From the NCBI RefSeq assembly GCF_014200395.1, contig NZ_JACHBS010000001.1, positions 1,426,001 to 1,490,000 on the forward strand: a stretch of DNA of 64,000 nt, read 5' to 3'. Shown here one piece after another: positions 15,429-24,484 of the stretch. How positions within the stretch are numbered: the stretch's first letter is position 1; the number at the start of each line of letters is the position of its first letter. Source of the stretch: Microcella frigidaquae (lineage in GTDB: Bacteria; Actinomycetota; Actinomycetes; Actinomycetales; Microbacteriaceae). The notes under the pieces were generated by a model that saw nothing but the letters and a program-made list of their open reading frames with translations, had not been told where the DNA came from and searched no databases. A program made the position numbers and the translations under genes.

Positions 15429-16907
15429 ATGCTCGATTCACCGCTCTCGCGCGCCCAGGCTGAGGAGGTGATCGATCCGCTGACGCTCGGCCGCCGCATC
15501 CGCACCCTGCGAACGGATGCGGGGCTCACGCTCGCCGAGGTCGCCGAGGCCATCGGCACCGCCACCTCGCACTTGAGCGTGCTCGAGAACGGCAAGCGCG
15601 AGGCAAAGCTGAGCGAGCTGCAGGCGATCGCGCGGGTGCTCGGGTCGAGCCTCGAGCAGCTGGTGAGCGCCGCGCCGCTGAGCGGCCGCGCGGCCCTCGA
15701 GGTGGAGCTCGAGCGGGTGCAGGGCGGTCCGCTGTTCTCGGCCCTGGGCATCCCGCCGCTGCCGGTGCGCAAGAGCCTCAGCGACGAGGCGATCCGCACG
15801 GTGCTGGCGCTGCACGCCGAGCTGCAGCGGGTGCACTCGGAGCGGGCCGCGACGCCCGAGGAGGCTCGGCGAGCCAACACCGAACTGCGGCGCGCGATGC
15901 GGGCGCGCGGCAACTACTTCGGCGAACTCGAGCAGACCGCGGCCGGGCTGCTGCGCGCCGTCGGCCACGAGGGCGGCCCGCTGTCGCAGCGCCTCGCCGC
16001 CGAGCTCGCCGCGCACCTCGGCTTCACGCTGCACTACGTGGGCGACCTGCCCGGCTCGACCCGGTCGGTCACCGATCTCGAGCACGGCCGCATCTACCTG
16101 CCCGTGCAGACGGCACCGGGCCGCGACCCGCGCAGCGTGCTGCTGCAGGCGCTCGCCGGGCACGTGCTCGGCCGGCCCGAGCCGCGCGACTACACCGACT
16201 TCCTGCAGCAGCGGGTCGAGACCAACTACCTCGCGGCGGCGCTGCTCATCCCCGAGGCCGATGCGGTCGCGTTCCTGCAGCGCGCGAAGCAGCGCCGCGA
16301 GCTCGCGGTGGAGGACCTGCGCGACGCATTCGCCGTCTCGTACGAGACGGCCGCGCACCGGTTCACGAACCTCGCGACCGAGCACCTCGAGATTCCCGTG
16401 CACTTCCTCAAGGTGAGCGCGCAGGGCGTGCTGTCGAAGGCCTACGAGAACGACAGCGTGCAGTTTCCGACCGACGCCCTCGGCGCGGTCGAGGGGCAGC
16501 TCGTCTGCCGGCAGTGGTCGGCGCGGCAGGTGTTCGACGAGCCCGACCGCTTCAGCCCGTACCACCAGTACACCGACAAGCCCACCGGCACCTACTGGTG
16601 CACCTCGCGCATCGAGTCGGGCACCGGCGGCGACTTCTCGATCTCGGTGGGCACGCCGTTCGCGCACGTCAAGTGGTTCCGCGGGCGGGAGACCACCCGG
16701 CGCGGGGCGTCGACCTGCCCCGACCCGGGGTGCTGCCGCCGGGCACCCGACGCGCTCGCGGCGAAGTGGCAGGGGCGCGCGCGACCGCAGGCGCGCATCC
16801 ATGCCAGCCTGCTGGCGACGCTGCCGACGGAGTCGTTTCCCGGCGTCGATCAGACCGAGGTGCTCGGGTTTCTCGAGCGGCACGCGCCGACGGGGGGTGC
16901 CGCATGA
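15429..16907 (+). CDS. ramB: RamB-like XRE-family transcriptional regulator
   Basis: A 492-residue regulator of the short-chain fatty-acid/RamB family that controls acetate and glyoxylate genes in actinobacteria. An XRE helix-turn-helix is at about residues 18-75 (LGRRIRTLRTDAG to SHLSVLENGKREAKL). A middle ImmA/IrrE-like (DUF955) domain contains LLQALAGHVLG where active members have HExxH, so it is probably not a peptidase. The C-terminal DUF2083-like domain has clustered cysteines (YWCTS, CPDPGCC). It is divergent from isocitrate lyase, its likely target, and overlaps a GntR gene by ATGA. Confidence 0.88.
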   Translation: MLDSPLSRAQAEEVIDPLTLGRRIRTLRTDAGLTLAEVAEAIGTATSHLSVLENGKREAKLSELQAIARVLGSSLEQLVSAAPLSGRAALEVELERVQGGPLFSALGIPPLPVRKSLSDEAIRTVLALHAELQRVHSERAATPEEARRANTELRRAMRARGNYFGELEQTAAGLLRAVGHEGGPLSQRLAAELAAHLGFTLHYVGDLPGSTRSVTDLEHGRIYLPVQTAPGRDPRSVLLQALAGHVLGRPEPRDYTDFLQQRVETNYLAAALLIPEADAVAFLQRAKQRRELAVEDLRDAFAVSYETAAHRFTNLATEHLEIPVHFLKVSAQGVLSKAYENDSVQFPTDALGAVEGQLVCRQWSARQVFDEPDRFSPYHQYTDKPTGTYWCTSRIESGTGGDFSISVGTPFAHVKWFRGRETTRRGASTCPDPGCCRRAPDALAAKWQGRARPQARIHASLLATLPTESFPGVDQTEVLGFLERHAPTGGAA

Positions 16908-17260
16908 GGTTCTCGATCGACGCGAGCGCGGCGACCCCGCCGTACGAGCAACTGCGCGTGCAGGTGCGCGACGCGGTCGCGGCCGGCGAGCTCATAGCGG
17001 GTGCCAAGCTGCCGACCGTGCGCGCGCTTGCCGAGCAGCTCGGGCTCGCCGTCAACACGGTCGCGCGCGCCTACCGCGAGCTCGAGACCGACGGCATCAT
17101 CGAGACGCGGGGCCGCGCCGGCTCGTTCGTCGCCCCGCAGGGTGATGCGGTGCGACGCCAGGCGGAGGCCGCCGCGCGCGCGTTCGTCGAGCAGGCCCGG
17201 CGGCTCGGGCTCGACGACGCGAGCGCGCTCGACCTCGTGCGCGCGGCGCAGCGCGGCTGA
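16904..17260 (+). CDS. Small GntR-family regulator (YtrA-like)
   Basis: A 118-residue protein with a GntR winged helix at residues 10-80 (YEQLRVQVRDAVAAGEL, LPTVRALAEQLGLAVNTVARAY) followed only by a short helical tail, the YtrA subfamily layout without a large effector domain. The ATG at 16904 overlaps the ramB-like stop, so it is translationally coupled to it. YtrA regulators commonly control ABC transporters, but none is adjacent here. The target is unknown. Confidence 0.85.
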   Translation: MRFSIDASAATPPYEQLRVQVRDAVAAGELIAGAKLPTVRALAEQLGLAVNTVARAYRELETDGIIETRGRAGSFVAPQGDAVRRQAEAAARAFVEQARRLGLDDASALDLVRAAQRG

Positions 17261-17281
17261 GCATCCCGCGCCCCCACGCCC

Positions 17282-20200
17282 CTACAGCGGCAGCTCGGCG
17301 AGCGCCGGGTACGGGTTGCCGAACCGGTGCGCGGTGATCGACACCGCCTGCTCGCGCAGGAAGGGCAGAAGCTCGACACGGCCGGAGGCCGTCACCGGAC
17401 CCGACCAGACGGCGACGTCGGGGTCGCCGTCGACGGCCTCGAGCAGTGCCCGCCCGGTCGCGTGCGGGTCGTTGGCGCCCGCCGGCGCGATCACCCGGAT
17501 GCGGGCCGGCCGCTCGACCGCCACGCGGCCGGCGAACTCCGTGTCGGGCTCGATCACGACCGCGGTCACCCGCAGGCCCGAGGCGCCCGAGTCGAGCAGC
17601 CCGAGCAGGCTCGCCGGCAGCGGAGCGGCAGCGCTGACGGCGACAGGCGATCCGGCGCGGGTCGCCGCGAGCAGCACCCGCACGAGGTCGGCCGGCGCGG
17701 CACCCTCGGCGGCCCGCACGGTCACCGGCGCGGGCCGGTAGCGCAGCACGTTGCGCTCGATCGGCTGGTCGGCCAGCACCTCGACCCGACTGTCGTCGCG
17801 GGCGACCCCGAACTCGTCCTCCCACGCGCGCTGGTCGCTCAGAGCGCCGGCGCGCGCGGCGTCGAAGCCCGCGAAGTCGAGCCCGGGCTGGCTCGCCTCG
17901 AGCACGTCGCGCACACCGCGGTCGAGCCCGCGCAGACTCAGCGACTGCTTCGGTGCGCGCGGCACGGGCGCGAACGACCCGAAGCCCATGACGTAGGACG
18001 GGCCGCCGGCCTTGGTCGAGCCGCCGACGCTCGAACGCTTCCAGCCGCCGAAAGGCTGGCGGCGCACGATGGCGCCCGTGATGCCGCGGTTGACATAGAG
18101 GTTGCCGGCCTCGACGTGATCGAGCCAGTACGCGACCTCGCGCGCGTCGAGCGAGTGCAGCCCGGCCGTGAGGCCATAGGCGACGCCGTTCTGCAGGTCG
18201 AGGGCTTCGTCAAGGTCGCGAGCGCGCATGAGCCCGAGCACGGGGCCGAAGTACTCGGTGGTGTGGAAGGCGCTGCCGGGCAGGACGCCGCGCTTGACGC
18301 CGGGGCTCCACAGCTCGCCGCTCGCGTCAAGCGCCCGCGGTTCGACGAGCCACTGCTCGCCGGTGCCGAGGGCGGTGAGGGCGCCGAGCAGCGTGCCCGA
18401 CGCGCGCTCGACGAGCGGCCCCACGACCGCGGTCGGGTCGGTGGGGCGGCCGACGCGCAACGTGCGCACCGCATCCACCAGCTGCCGTTCGAAACGCTCG
18501 GAGGTCGCGACCGAGCCGACGAGGATCGCGAGCGACGCGGCCGAGCACTTCTGCCCCGCGTGGCCGAATGCCGAGCGAACCAGGTCGGCGACGGCCAGGT
18601 CGAGGTCGGCCGAGGGGGTGATGACGATCGCGTTCTTGCCGCTCGTCTCGGCGAGCACCGGCAGGTCGGGCCGCCACGAGCGGAACAGCGCCGCGGTCTC
18701 CCACGCCCCCGTCAGCACGAGCCGATCGACGGCGGGGTGCGCGATGAGCGCCTGCCCGACCTCGTTCTCGGGCGCGTCGACGAAGCGCAGCACGTCGCGC
18801 GGCACCCCGGCATCCCACAGCGCCTCGACCATGACGGCGGCGCTGCGGCGCGTCTGCGGCGCGGGCTTGATGATGACGGCGCTGCCCGCGGCGAGCGGCG
18901 CCAGCACGCCCCCGGCGGAGATCGCGACGGGGAAGTTCCACGGCGGCACGACCACCGTCAGCCGCACGGGCGTGAAGGTCGCGTCGTCGATCGCGGCGAG
19001 GTCGCGCGCGCTCTCGGCGTAGTAGTGGGCGAAGTCGATGGCCTCGCTCACCTCCGGGTCGCCCTCGGCGAGGGTCTTGCCGGCCTCGGCCGCCATCACC
19101 TCGAGCAGGTCGGCGCGGCGGGCGGCCAGCATCCGACCGGCGGCGTGCAGGATGCCCGCCCGCTCATCGACCGACCGCGCAGCCCACCCGGCGCCGGCCT
19201 CGCGGGTCTCGGCGACGATGCGCTCGACGGCGGCGATGCCGCGCGGGCCGTCGGCGAGGGCGCTCGCGTCGACGAGCCCCTGCCCGCGGGTGCTCGTGGC
19301 GGAGCGCGCGAGGATCGCGCGCCCCCACTCGCGGTTGGCGGGCAGCGCGGGGTCGGTGTCGGGCTCGTTGGCGAAGCCGCGGCGCACCCCGCCCGGCTCG
19401 GGCAGCGCGACCGCGGCGCCTGCGCCACCCTCGGCGACCGGCGTGAGCTCGAGCCGGTTCTGCACCCGGTGGGGCGCCGGCGCCGCGGGCGACGCCGCGA
19501 GGTCGGCGAGCGCCGCGCGGAACCGCTGCTCCTCCCGCGCGAGGATCTCGGGCGACGCGGTCAGCTCGAACACGCCCGACAGGAAGTTGTCGGTGCTCGC
19601 GTTCTCCTCCAGCCGGCGGATCAGGTAGCTGATGGCCGAGTCGAAATCGCGCGGGTGCACGACCGGCGTGTACAGCAGCAGGTGCCCGACGGTGCGGCGC
19701 ACGGCGGCGGCCTGGTCGGGTGCCATACCGAGCAGCATCTCGACCTCGACGCTGCTCGCGACTCCGCGGGCCTCGGCGAGCTGCCAGGCCCACGCGATGT
19801 CGAACAGGTTGTGGCCCGCGACGCCGATGCGCACCGCATCCACCCGATCGGGGCGCAGCGCCGCGTCGAGAACGCGCTTGTAGTTGGCGTCGCTCGCCTG
19901 CTTGCTCTGCAGCACGGCGACGGGCCAGCCGTGCAGGGCCGCGTCGACGCGCTCCATGGCGAGGTTGGCGCCCTTGACGACGCGCACCTTGATGCCCGCG
20001 CCACCCGCGGCCCGGCGCGCCTGCGCCCACGCGGTGAGGCGATCGAGGGCGGGCAGCGCCTCGGGCAGGTAGGCCTGCAGCACGATGCCGGCCTCGTACT
20101 GCCGCAGCGAGGGCCGGTCGAGCAGGCGCTGGAACACCTCGATGGTCAGGTCGAGGTCGCGGAACTCCTCCATATCGAGGTTGAGGAAGGTCGGGGTGAC

Positions 20201-20890
20201 GCCGAGCGCGGCCGTCTCGTAGAGCGGCACGAGCCGGTCGACGACGCGGTCGACGGCCTCGTCGAAAGCCCACATGCTCAGCTGGCTCGCGATCGCCGAG
20301 ACTTTCACCGACACGTAGTCGACGTCGGGCCGCGTGACGAGCTCGGTGATGCCGGCGAGCCGTCGATCGGCCTCGCCGTCGCCGAGCACGGCCTCGCCGA
20401 GCAGGTTGAGGTTGAGCCGGTCGCCGTCGGCGCGCAGGTGCTCGAGCGTGCGCCCGAGGCGGCTCGGCGTCGCGTCGATGACGAGGTGCCCGACCATGCC
20501 GCGCAGCACGCGACGCGCGATGGGCACGATCGGCCAGGGCAGCAGGCGGGCGAGCGGGCCGCCGATGGCGATGAGCGCGCGCAGGAGCCAGGGCAGAAAG
20601 TTCGGGATGCTCTGCGCGAGCTGCTCGAGGTTGCGCGCCGCGACGCCGAGGTCATCGGGCCGCGCCACCCGGTCGACGAACCCGATCGCGAATGCGAGCC
20701 CCCCCTCGTCCTGCAGCAGCCCGGCGAGGCGCGCGGCGCTGGCATCGGGCCGCACCCCCTCGGTCTGGGCGAGCCACTGCCGCACGAGCGCGACGGCGGC
20801 GTCGGCAGTCGCGTTCGTGTCAGCGTCAGCGTGGGTGTCAGCCGAGCCGAGATCGGGCGAGGGGCCGGGGGTCGACACGTCGGTGCTCAT
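17282..20890 (-). CDS. putA: Bifunctional proline dehydrogenase / glutamate-semialdehyde dehydrogenase PutA
   Basis: A 1202-residue enzyme oxidising proline to glutamate. The FAD-dependent PRODH barrel spans about residues 90-460 (NLNLLGEAVLGD, IKVRVVKGANLAME, LLYTPVVHPRDFDSA). The NAD-dependent ALDH domain spans about 530-1000, with ETSGKNA and the catalytic cysteine in GHAGQKCSAAS. A further C-terminal ALDH-like region ends in LPFLREQAVSITAHRFGNP, the long PutA (type B) form. No DNA-binding domain is present, so it is not a self-repressor. The ATG at 20890 is divergent from a LysR gene that may regulate it. Confidence 0.94.
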   Translation of the reverse strand: MSTDVSTPGPSPDLGSADTHADADTNATADAAVALVRQWLAQTEGVRPDASAARLAGLLQDEGGLAFAIGFVDRVARPDDLGVAARNLEQLAQSIPNFLPWLLRALIAIGGPLARLLPWPIVPIARRVLRGMVGHLVIDATPSRLGRTLEHLRADGDRLNLNLLGEAVLGDGEADRRLAGITELVTRPDVDYVSVKVSAIASQLSMWAFDEAVDRVVDRLVPLYETAALGVTPTFLNLDMEEFRDLDLTIEVFQRLLDRPSLRQYEAGIVLQAYLPEALPALDRLTAWAQARRAAGGAGIKVRVVKGANLAMERVDAALHGWPVAVLQSKQASDANYKRVLDAALRPDRVDAVRIGVAGHNLFDIAWAWQLAEARGVASSVEVEMLLGMAPDQAAAVRRTVGHLLLYTPVVHPRDFDSAISYLIRRLEENASTDNFLSGVFELTASPEILAREEQRFRAALADLAASPAAPAPHRVQNRLELTPVAEGGAGAAVALPEPGGVRRGFANEPDTDPALPANREWGRAILARSATSTRGQGLVDASALADGPRGIAAVERIVAETREAGAGWAARSVDERAGILHAAGRMLAARRADLLEVMAAEAGKTLAEGDPEVSEAIDFAHYYAESARDLAAIDDATFTPVRLTVVVPPWNFPVAISAGGVLAPLAAGSAVIIKPAPQTRRSAAVMVEALWDAGVPRDVLRFVDAPENEVGQALIAHPAVDRLVLTGAWETAALFRSWRPDLPVLAETSGKNAIVITPSADLDLAVADLVRSAFGHAGQKCSAASLAILVGSVATSERFERQLVDAVRTLRVGRPTDPTAVVGPLVERASGTLLGALTALGTGEQWLVEPRALDASGELWSPGVKRGVLPGSAFHTTEYFGPVLGLMRARDLDEALDLQNGVAYGLTAGLHSLDAREVAYWLDHVEAGNLYVNRGITGAIVRRQPFGGWKRSSVGGSTKAGGPSYVMGFGSFAPVPRAPKQSLSLRGLDRGVRDVLEASQPGLDFAGFDAARAGALSDQRAWEDEFGVARDDSRVEVLADQPIERNVLRYRPAPVTVRAAEGAAPADLVRVLLAATRAGSPVAVSAAAPLPASLLGLLDSGASGLRVTAVVIEPDTEFAGRVAVERPARIRVIAPAGANDPHATGRALLEAVDGDPDVAVWSGPVTASGRVELLPFLREQAVSITAHRFGNPYPALAELPL

Positions 20891-20990
20891 GCATCCAGTC
20901 TGCTGGTCGACACTGTGCGCATCTAGTGATGAAATCGGTACATCGCTGTTTGGTTCTGCCGAACAATTCGCCGACCCCTCGGGAGCACCC

Positions 20991-21923
20991 ATGCTCGACC
21001 TGCGCCGCGTTTCGCTCTTGCGCGAAGTGCACCGCCGTGGCACGCTGCACGCGGTGGCGCGGGCCCTGTCGTACAGCCCGTCGAGCATCTCGCAGCAGCT
21101 GCGGCTGCTCGAGCAGGAGGCGGGCGTTCCGCTGCTCGAGCGCACCGGCCGGCGGGTGCACCTCACCCCGGCGGGGCTGCTGCTGGTCGAGGGGGCCGAC
21201 ACGCTGCTCACCGATCTCGAGCAGCTGGAGAGCGCGCTCGCCGCCACCGACCGCACGGTCTCGGGCACCGTGCGGCTCGCGGTCTTCCAGTCGGCCGCGC
21301 TCGGCATCGTGCCGCGCGCCCTGAGCCTGCTCGCCGAGCGCTACCCCGCCCTGCGCGTCGAGGTCACGCAGCGCGAGCCCGAGAGCGCGCTCGATGAGGT
21401 CTGGGCGCGCGAGTTCGACCTGGTGATCGCCGAGGAGTACCCCGCGCACGCCGCCCCGCGGCGTCGCGAGCTCGACCGGGTGCCGCTCGGGCGCGACGCC
21501 CTGCGCCTTGGGGTGGCGAGCGGCAGCGGCATCCAGGCGCTCGGCGACGCCGCGCAGCGCGCCTGGGTCATGGAGCCCCGCGGCACCGCCAGCCGCCACT
21601 GGGCCGAGCAGGTCTGCCGCCTGGCGGGCTTCGAGCCCGACGTGCGCTTCGAGACGGCCGACCTGCAGGCCCACATCAGCCTCGTCGAGGCCGGGCACGC
21701 GGTCGCGCTGCTGCCCGACCTCGTGTGGAGTGGTCGTGACCCCCGCGTCTCGCTCATCACGCTGCCCAGCGACCCGCACCGCTCGCTCTTCACCGCGGCC
21801 CGCCGATCCACGGCCGACCGCCCGGCGATCGTCGCCGTGCGAGGGGTTCTCGCGCTGTCGATCGAGCCTCCAGGAGGAGCGGGATACCCTGAGCGCGGCA
21901 CAGCAGAGAAGGAGCATCCGTGA
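20991..21923 (+). CDS. LysR-family transcriptional regulator
   Basis: A 310-residue LTTR. The N-terminal winged helix is at residues 1-60 (LREVHRRGTLHAVARAL, SSISQQLRLLEQEAGVPLLERTG region), followed by a periplasmic-binding-like effector domain from about residue 90. It starts at the ATG 20991, 100 bp divergent from putA, and its 3' end overlaps the next gene's GTG by 4 bp. Position suggests control of proline catabolism and possibly its own operon; the effector is unknown. A weak 17-bp dyad gatg-N9-catc lies at 20928-20944 in the shared gap. Confidence 0.88.
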   Translation: MLDLRRVSLLREVHRRGTLHAVARALSYSPSSISQQLRLLEQEAGVPLLERTGRRVHLTPAGLLLVEGADTLLTDLEQLESALAATDRTVSGTVRLAVFQSAALGIVPRALSLLAERYPALRVEVTQREPESALDEVWAREFDLVIAEEYPAHAAPRRRELDRVPLGRDALRLGVASGSGIQALGDAAQRAWVMEPRGTASRHWAEQVCRLAGFEPDVRFETADLQAHISLVEAGHAVALLPDLVWSGRDPRVSLITLPSDPHRSLFTAARRSTADRPAIVAVRGVLALSIEPPGGAGYPERGTAEKEHP

Positions 21924-23584
21924 CCGAGCAGCGCGATGTCGTCATCATCGGCGGGGGCCACAACGGCCTCACCGCCGCCGCCTACCTGGCGAAGGCCGGC
22001 CTCGACGTGCAGGTGCTCGAGCGGCTCGACGTGCTCGGCGGTGCCGCGATCTCGGCCGAGGCCTTTCCCGGTGTGGATGCCCGCCTGAGCCGCTACTCGT
22101 ACCTCGTCAGCCTGCTGCCGCAGCGCATCATCGACGATCTCGGGCTCGAGATCGCCCTCGCCCCGCGCCGCTACAGCTCGTACACGCCCGTGCCCGGCGA
22201 TGCCGGAGCGCAGGGCGTCGGACTGCTCGTCGACAACCACGACCTCGCGGCGACGGCGGCGAGCTTCGCCGCCATCGGGGCGGCCGACGACGCGGAGGCC
22301 TGGCAGCGCTTCTACGCGGGCACCGAGACGCTCGCGCGCGTGCTGTTTCCGACCGTCACCGACCCGCTGCTGACGCGCACGGAGGCGCGCGACGCTGTGA
22401 TCGCCGCCGCCGACAGTGCGGGCCTCGATGGCGCCGCCCTGTGGCATGCCCTCATCGAGCAGCCCGTCGGCCGCACCATCGCCGACACCTTCCAGAACGA
22501 CCTCGTGCGCGGCGTCGTCTACACCGACGCGCTCATCGGCACGTTCGCCTCGAACGACGACGAGAGCCTGCTCGCCAACCGCTGCTTCCTGTACCACGTC
22601 ATCGGCGGCGGCACGGGCGACTGGAACGTGCCCGTCGGCGGCATGGGCGCGGTGTCGGGCGAGCTCGAGCGGGCCGCGCGGCTCGCCGGGGCGACCCTCA
22701 CGACCGGGGCCGAGGTTCTCGCGCTCGCCGCCGGATCCGGCGGCGACGACGAGACGCGCATCGTGCGCTGGCGCGACGAGGCCGGCGTCGAGCACGAGAC
22801 GGCCGCCGAGCACGTGCTGGTCAACTGCTCGCCGCACGAGCTGGCGCGGCTGCTCGCGGCGGGCGGCGCGAGCGACGCATCCGCCGCCCGCATCGATGAC
22901 AGTGCCGGCCTGGCCGTGCCGCCCGCCGAGGGTGCGCAGGTGAAGGTCAACCTGCTGCTGACGCGCCTGCCGCGGCTGCGCGATGCGAGCATCGACCCGG
23001 CTGCGGCGTTCGGCGGCACCTTCCACATCAATGAGACCTTCAGCCAGCTGCAGCGCGCCTACGACGAGGCCGTCGCCGGGCAGGTGCCGAGCGTCATCCC
23101 GGCCGAGATCTACTGCCACTCGCTCACCGATCCGACGATCCTCGGCCCCGAGCTGCGCGCATCGGGTGCGCAGACGCTCACGGTGTTCGCGCTGCACGTA
23201 CCCGACCGGCTGCTCACCGAGACGACCAACGACGCGATGCGCGAGCGTCTGCAGCGCGCCGTGCTCGACTCGCTCAACGCGGTGCTCGCCGAGCCGATCG
23301 AGAGCCTGCTGCTGACCGACGCCAACGGCGACCCGTGCGTCGAGACGAAGACCACGCGCGACCTCGAGCACGCCCTGCGCCTGCCCGGCGGCAGCATCTT
23401 CCACGGCGACCTCGCCTGGCCGTGGGCGGAGGACGACGAGCCGCTCGACACCCCCGCCCGCCGCTGGGGCGTCGACACCGGGCTGCCCGGTGTGCTGCTG
23501 TGCGGCTCGGGTGCCCGCCGCGGCGGGGCGGTCAGCGGCATCGCCGGCCACAACGCCGCGATGGCGGTGCTCGAATCACGATGA
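21920..23584 (+). CDS. NAD(P)/FAD-dependent oxidoreductase, phytoene-desaturase-like
   Basis: A 554-residue flavoprotein of the CrtI/COG1233 superfamily. The dinucleotide fold VIIGGGHNGLTAA is at residues 9-21, ERLDVLGGAA follows near 34, and the C-terminal FAD segment GSGARRGGAVSG closes the protein. Related proteins include carotenoid desaturases and pyridine nucleotide-disulphide oxidoreductase domain 2 proteins. No carotenoid genes are adjacent, so it is not assigned to that pathway. GTG start overlaps the LysR stop; its own stop overlaps the next start as ATGA, so the three are one operon. Confidence 0.85.
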   Translation: MTEQRDVVIIGGGHNGLTAAAYLAKAGLDVQVLERLDVLGGAAISAEAFPGVDARLSRYSYLVSLLPQRIIDDLGLEIALAPRRYSSYTPVPGDAGAQGVGLLVDNHDLAATAASFAAIGAADDAEAWQRFYAGTETLARVLFPTVTDPLLTRTEARDAVIAAADSAGLDGAALWHALIEQPVGRTIADTFQNDLVRGVVYTDALIGTFASNDDESLLANRCFLYHVIGGGTGDWNVPVGGMGAVSGELERAARLAGATLTTGAEVLALAAGSGGDDETRIVRWRDEAGVEHETAAEHVLVNCSPHELARLLAAGGASDASAARIDDSAGLAVPPAEGAQVKVNLLLTRLPRLRDASIDPAAAFGGTFHINETFSQLQRAYDEAVAGQVPSVIPAEIYCHSLTDPTILGPELRASGAQTLTVFALHVPDRLLTETTNDAMRERLQRAVLDSLNAVLAEPIESLLLTDANGDPCVETKTTRDLEHALRLPGGSIFHGDLAWPWAEDDEPLDTPARRWGVDTGLPGVLLCGSGARRGGAVSGIAGHNAAMAVLESR

Positions 23585-24426
23585 CCCGTCGGGCGATCGG
23601 GATGCTCGCCGCGAGCACCGCGATCGTGCTCAGCGCGTGCGCCGCGAGCCCGCCGGCCGCGCCACCGGAGCCCGCACCCTCCGACCAGCCCGCCCTCTTC
23701 ACCCTGCCGCCCGACGGTCGCATCGACTACCAGCTCGGCGGCGCCTCGCCGCCGGCGCCCGGCGTGACGCTCGTGGTGCGCGACGCGACCGAGTCGCCCG
23801 CCCCGGGCGTCGCGAGCATCTGCTACGTCAACGGCTTCCAGACCCAGCCCGGCGAGCTCGAGGCCTGGCTCGCCGCGGCGCCCGAGGCGGTGCTGCGCGA
23901 CGCCGCGGGCGACCCGGTGATCGACCCCGGCTGGCCCGACGAGGCGCTGCTCGACCCGCGCACGCCGACCGCCCGCGCCGCGATCGTCGCGCGGCTCGGC
24001 CCCCTCATCGACGGCTGCGCCGCCGCGGGCTTCGTCGCGGTCGAGTTCGACAACCTCGACAGCTACACGCGCTCCGACGGCGCCCTGACCGCCGATGATG
24101 CGCTCGCTCTCGCCGCACTGCTCGTCGACCGGGCGCACGCGGCGGGTCTCGCCGCCGGGCAGAAGAACGCGCTCGAGCTCGGCCCGCGCGGCCGGGACGA
24201 AGCCGGCTTCGACTTCGCCGTGCTCGAGGAGTGCGACCGCTGGGAGGAGTGCGCCCTCGCCGCCGAGGTCTACGGCGACCAGGTGATCAACATCGAGTAC
24301 ACCGACGACCTGCGCGGCACGTGGGCCGAGGTCTGCGCGCGCGGCGAGATTCCCGCGCTCACCGTGCTGCGCGACCGGATGCTCGCTCCCCCCTCGAGCC
24401 CCGACCACGTGCTCGCCCACTGCTGA
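23581..24426 (+). CDS. GH114-like (endo-alpha-1,4-polygalactosaminidase family) lipoprotein
   Basis: A 281-residue exported protein. The signal peptide ends in the lipobox VLSA-Cys20, followed by a proline-rich linker. The core has the GH114/DUF297 pattern: ICYVNGFQTQPGE near 80, VAVEFDNLDSY near 155 with the acidic pair, AAGQKNALEL near 190, and VINIEYTDD near 235. It would cleave a galactosamine-containing glycan at the cell surface; substrate is family-based. It starts inside the previous stop codon (ATGA). Confidence 0.8.
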   Translation: MTRRAIGMLAASTAIVLSACAASPPAAPPEPAPSDQPALFTLPPDGRIDYQLGGASPPAPGVTLVVRDATESPAPGVASICYVNGFQTQPGELEAWLAAAPEAVLRDAAGDPVIDPGWPDEALLDPRTPTARAAIVARLGPLIDGCAAAGFVAVEFDNLDSYTRSDGALTADDALALAALLVDRAHAAGLAAGQKNALELGPRGRDEAGFDFAVLEECDRWEECALAAEVYGDQVINIEYTDDLRGTWAEVCARGEIPALTVLRDRMLAPPSSPDHVLAHC

Positions 24427-24451
24427 GCAGGCCGCCCGGAACGCCATCCCT

Positions 24452-24478
24452 CGTCGCGTGGGTGGTGCGACGTAAGGT
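24452..24478 (+). promoter_or_regulatory. Putative promoter/operator of the MmeI-like gene
   Basis: TAAGGT (24473-24478) stands six bases before the GTG at 24485, giving a leaderless layout. Immediately upstream, cgtcgc (24452-24457) and gcgacg (24467-24472) form a 6-bp dyad with a 9-base centre that could be an operator for delayed expression of the enzyme. Confidence 0.4.
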
Positions 24479-24484
24479 GAGCGT

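Noticed and set aside
17327..20926. A 1199-codon open frame opposite putA, and similar long antisense frames opposite kynU, the ABC permease, heme and surface-protein genes.
   Set aside because: They are arginine/proline/alanine-rich with no recognisable motif and lie wholly opposite genes with clear family signatures. Long antisense frames are expected at this GC content.
20928..20970. LysR operator candidates (gatg-N9-catc and gttc-N4-gaac) between putA and the LysR gene.
   Set aside because: Only 4-bp arms each and no repeated occurrence; too weak to list as features.
20891..21307. Upstream extension of putA by about 139 codons.
   Set aside because: It runs through the divergent LysR gene; PutA homology and a natural ATG begin at 20890.
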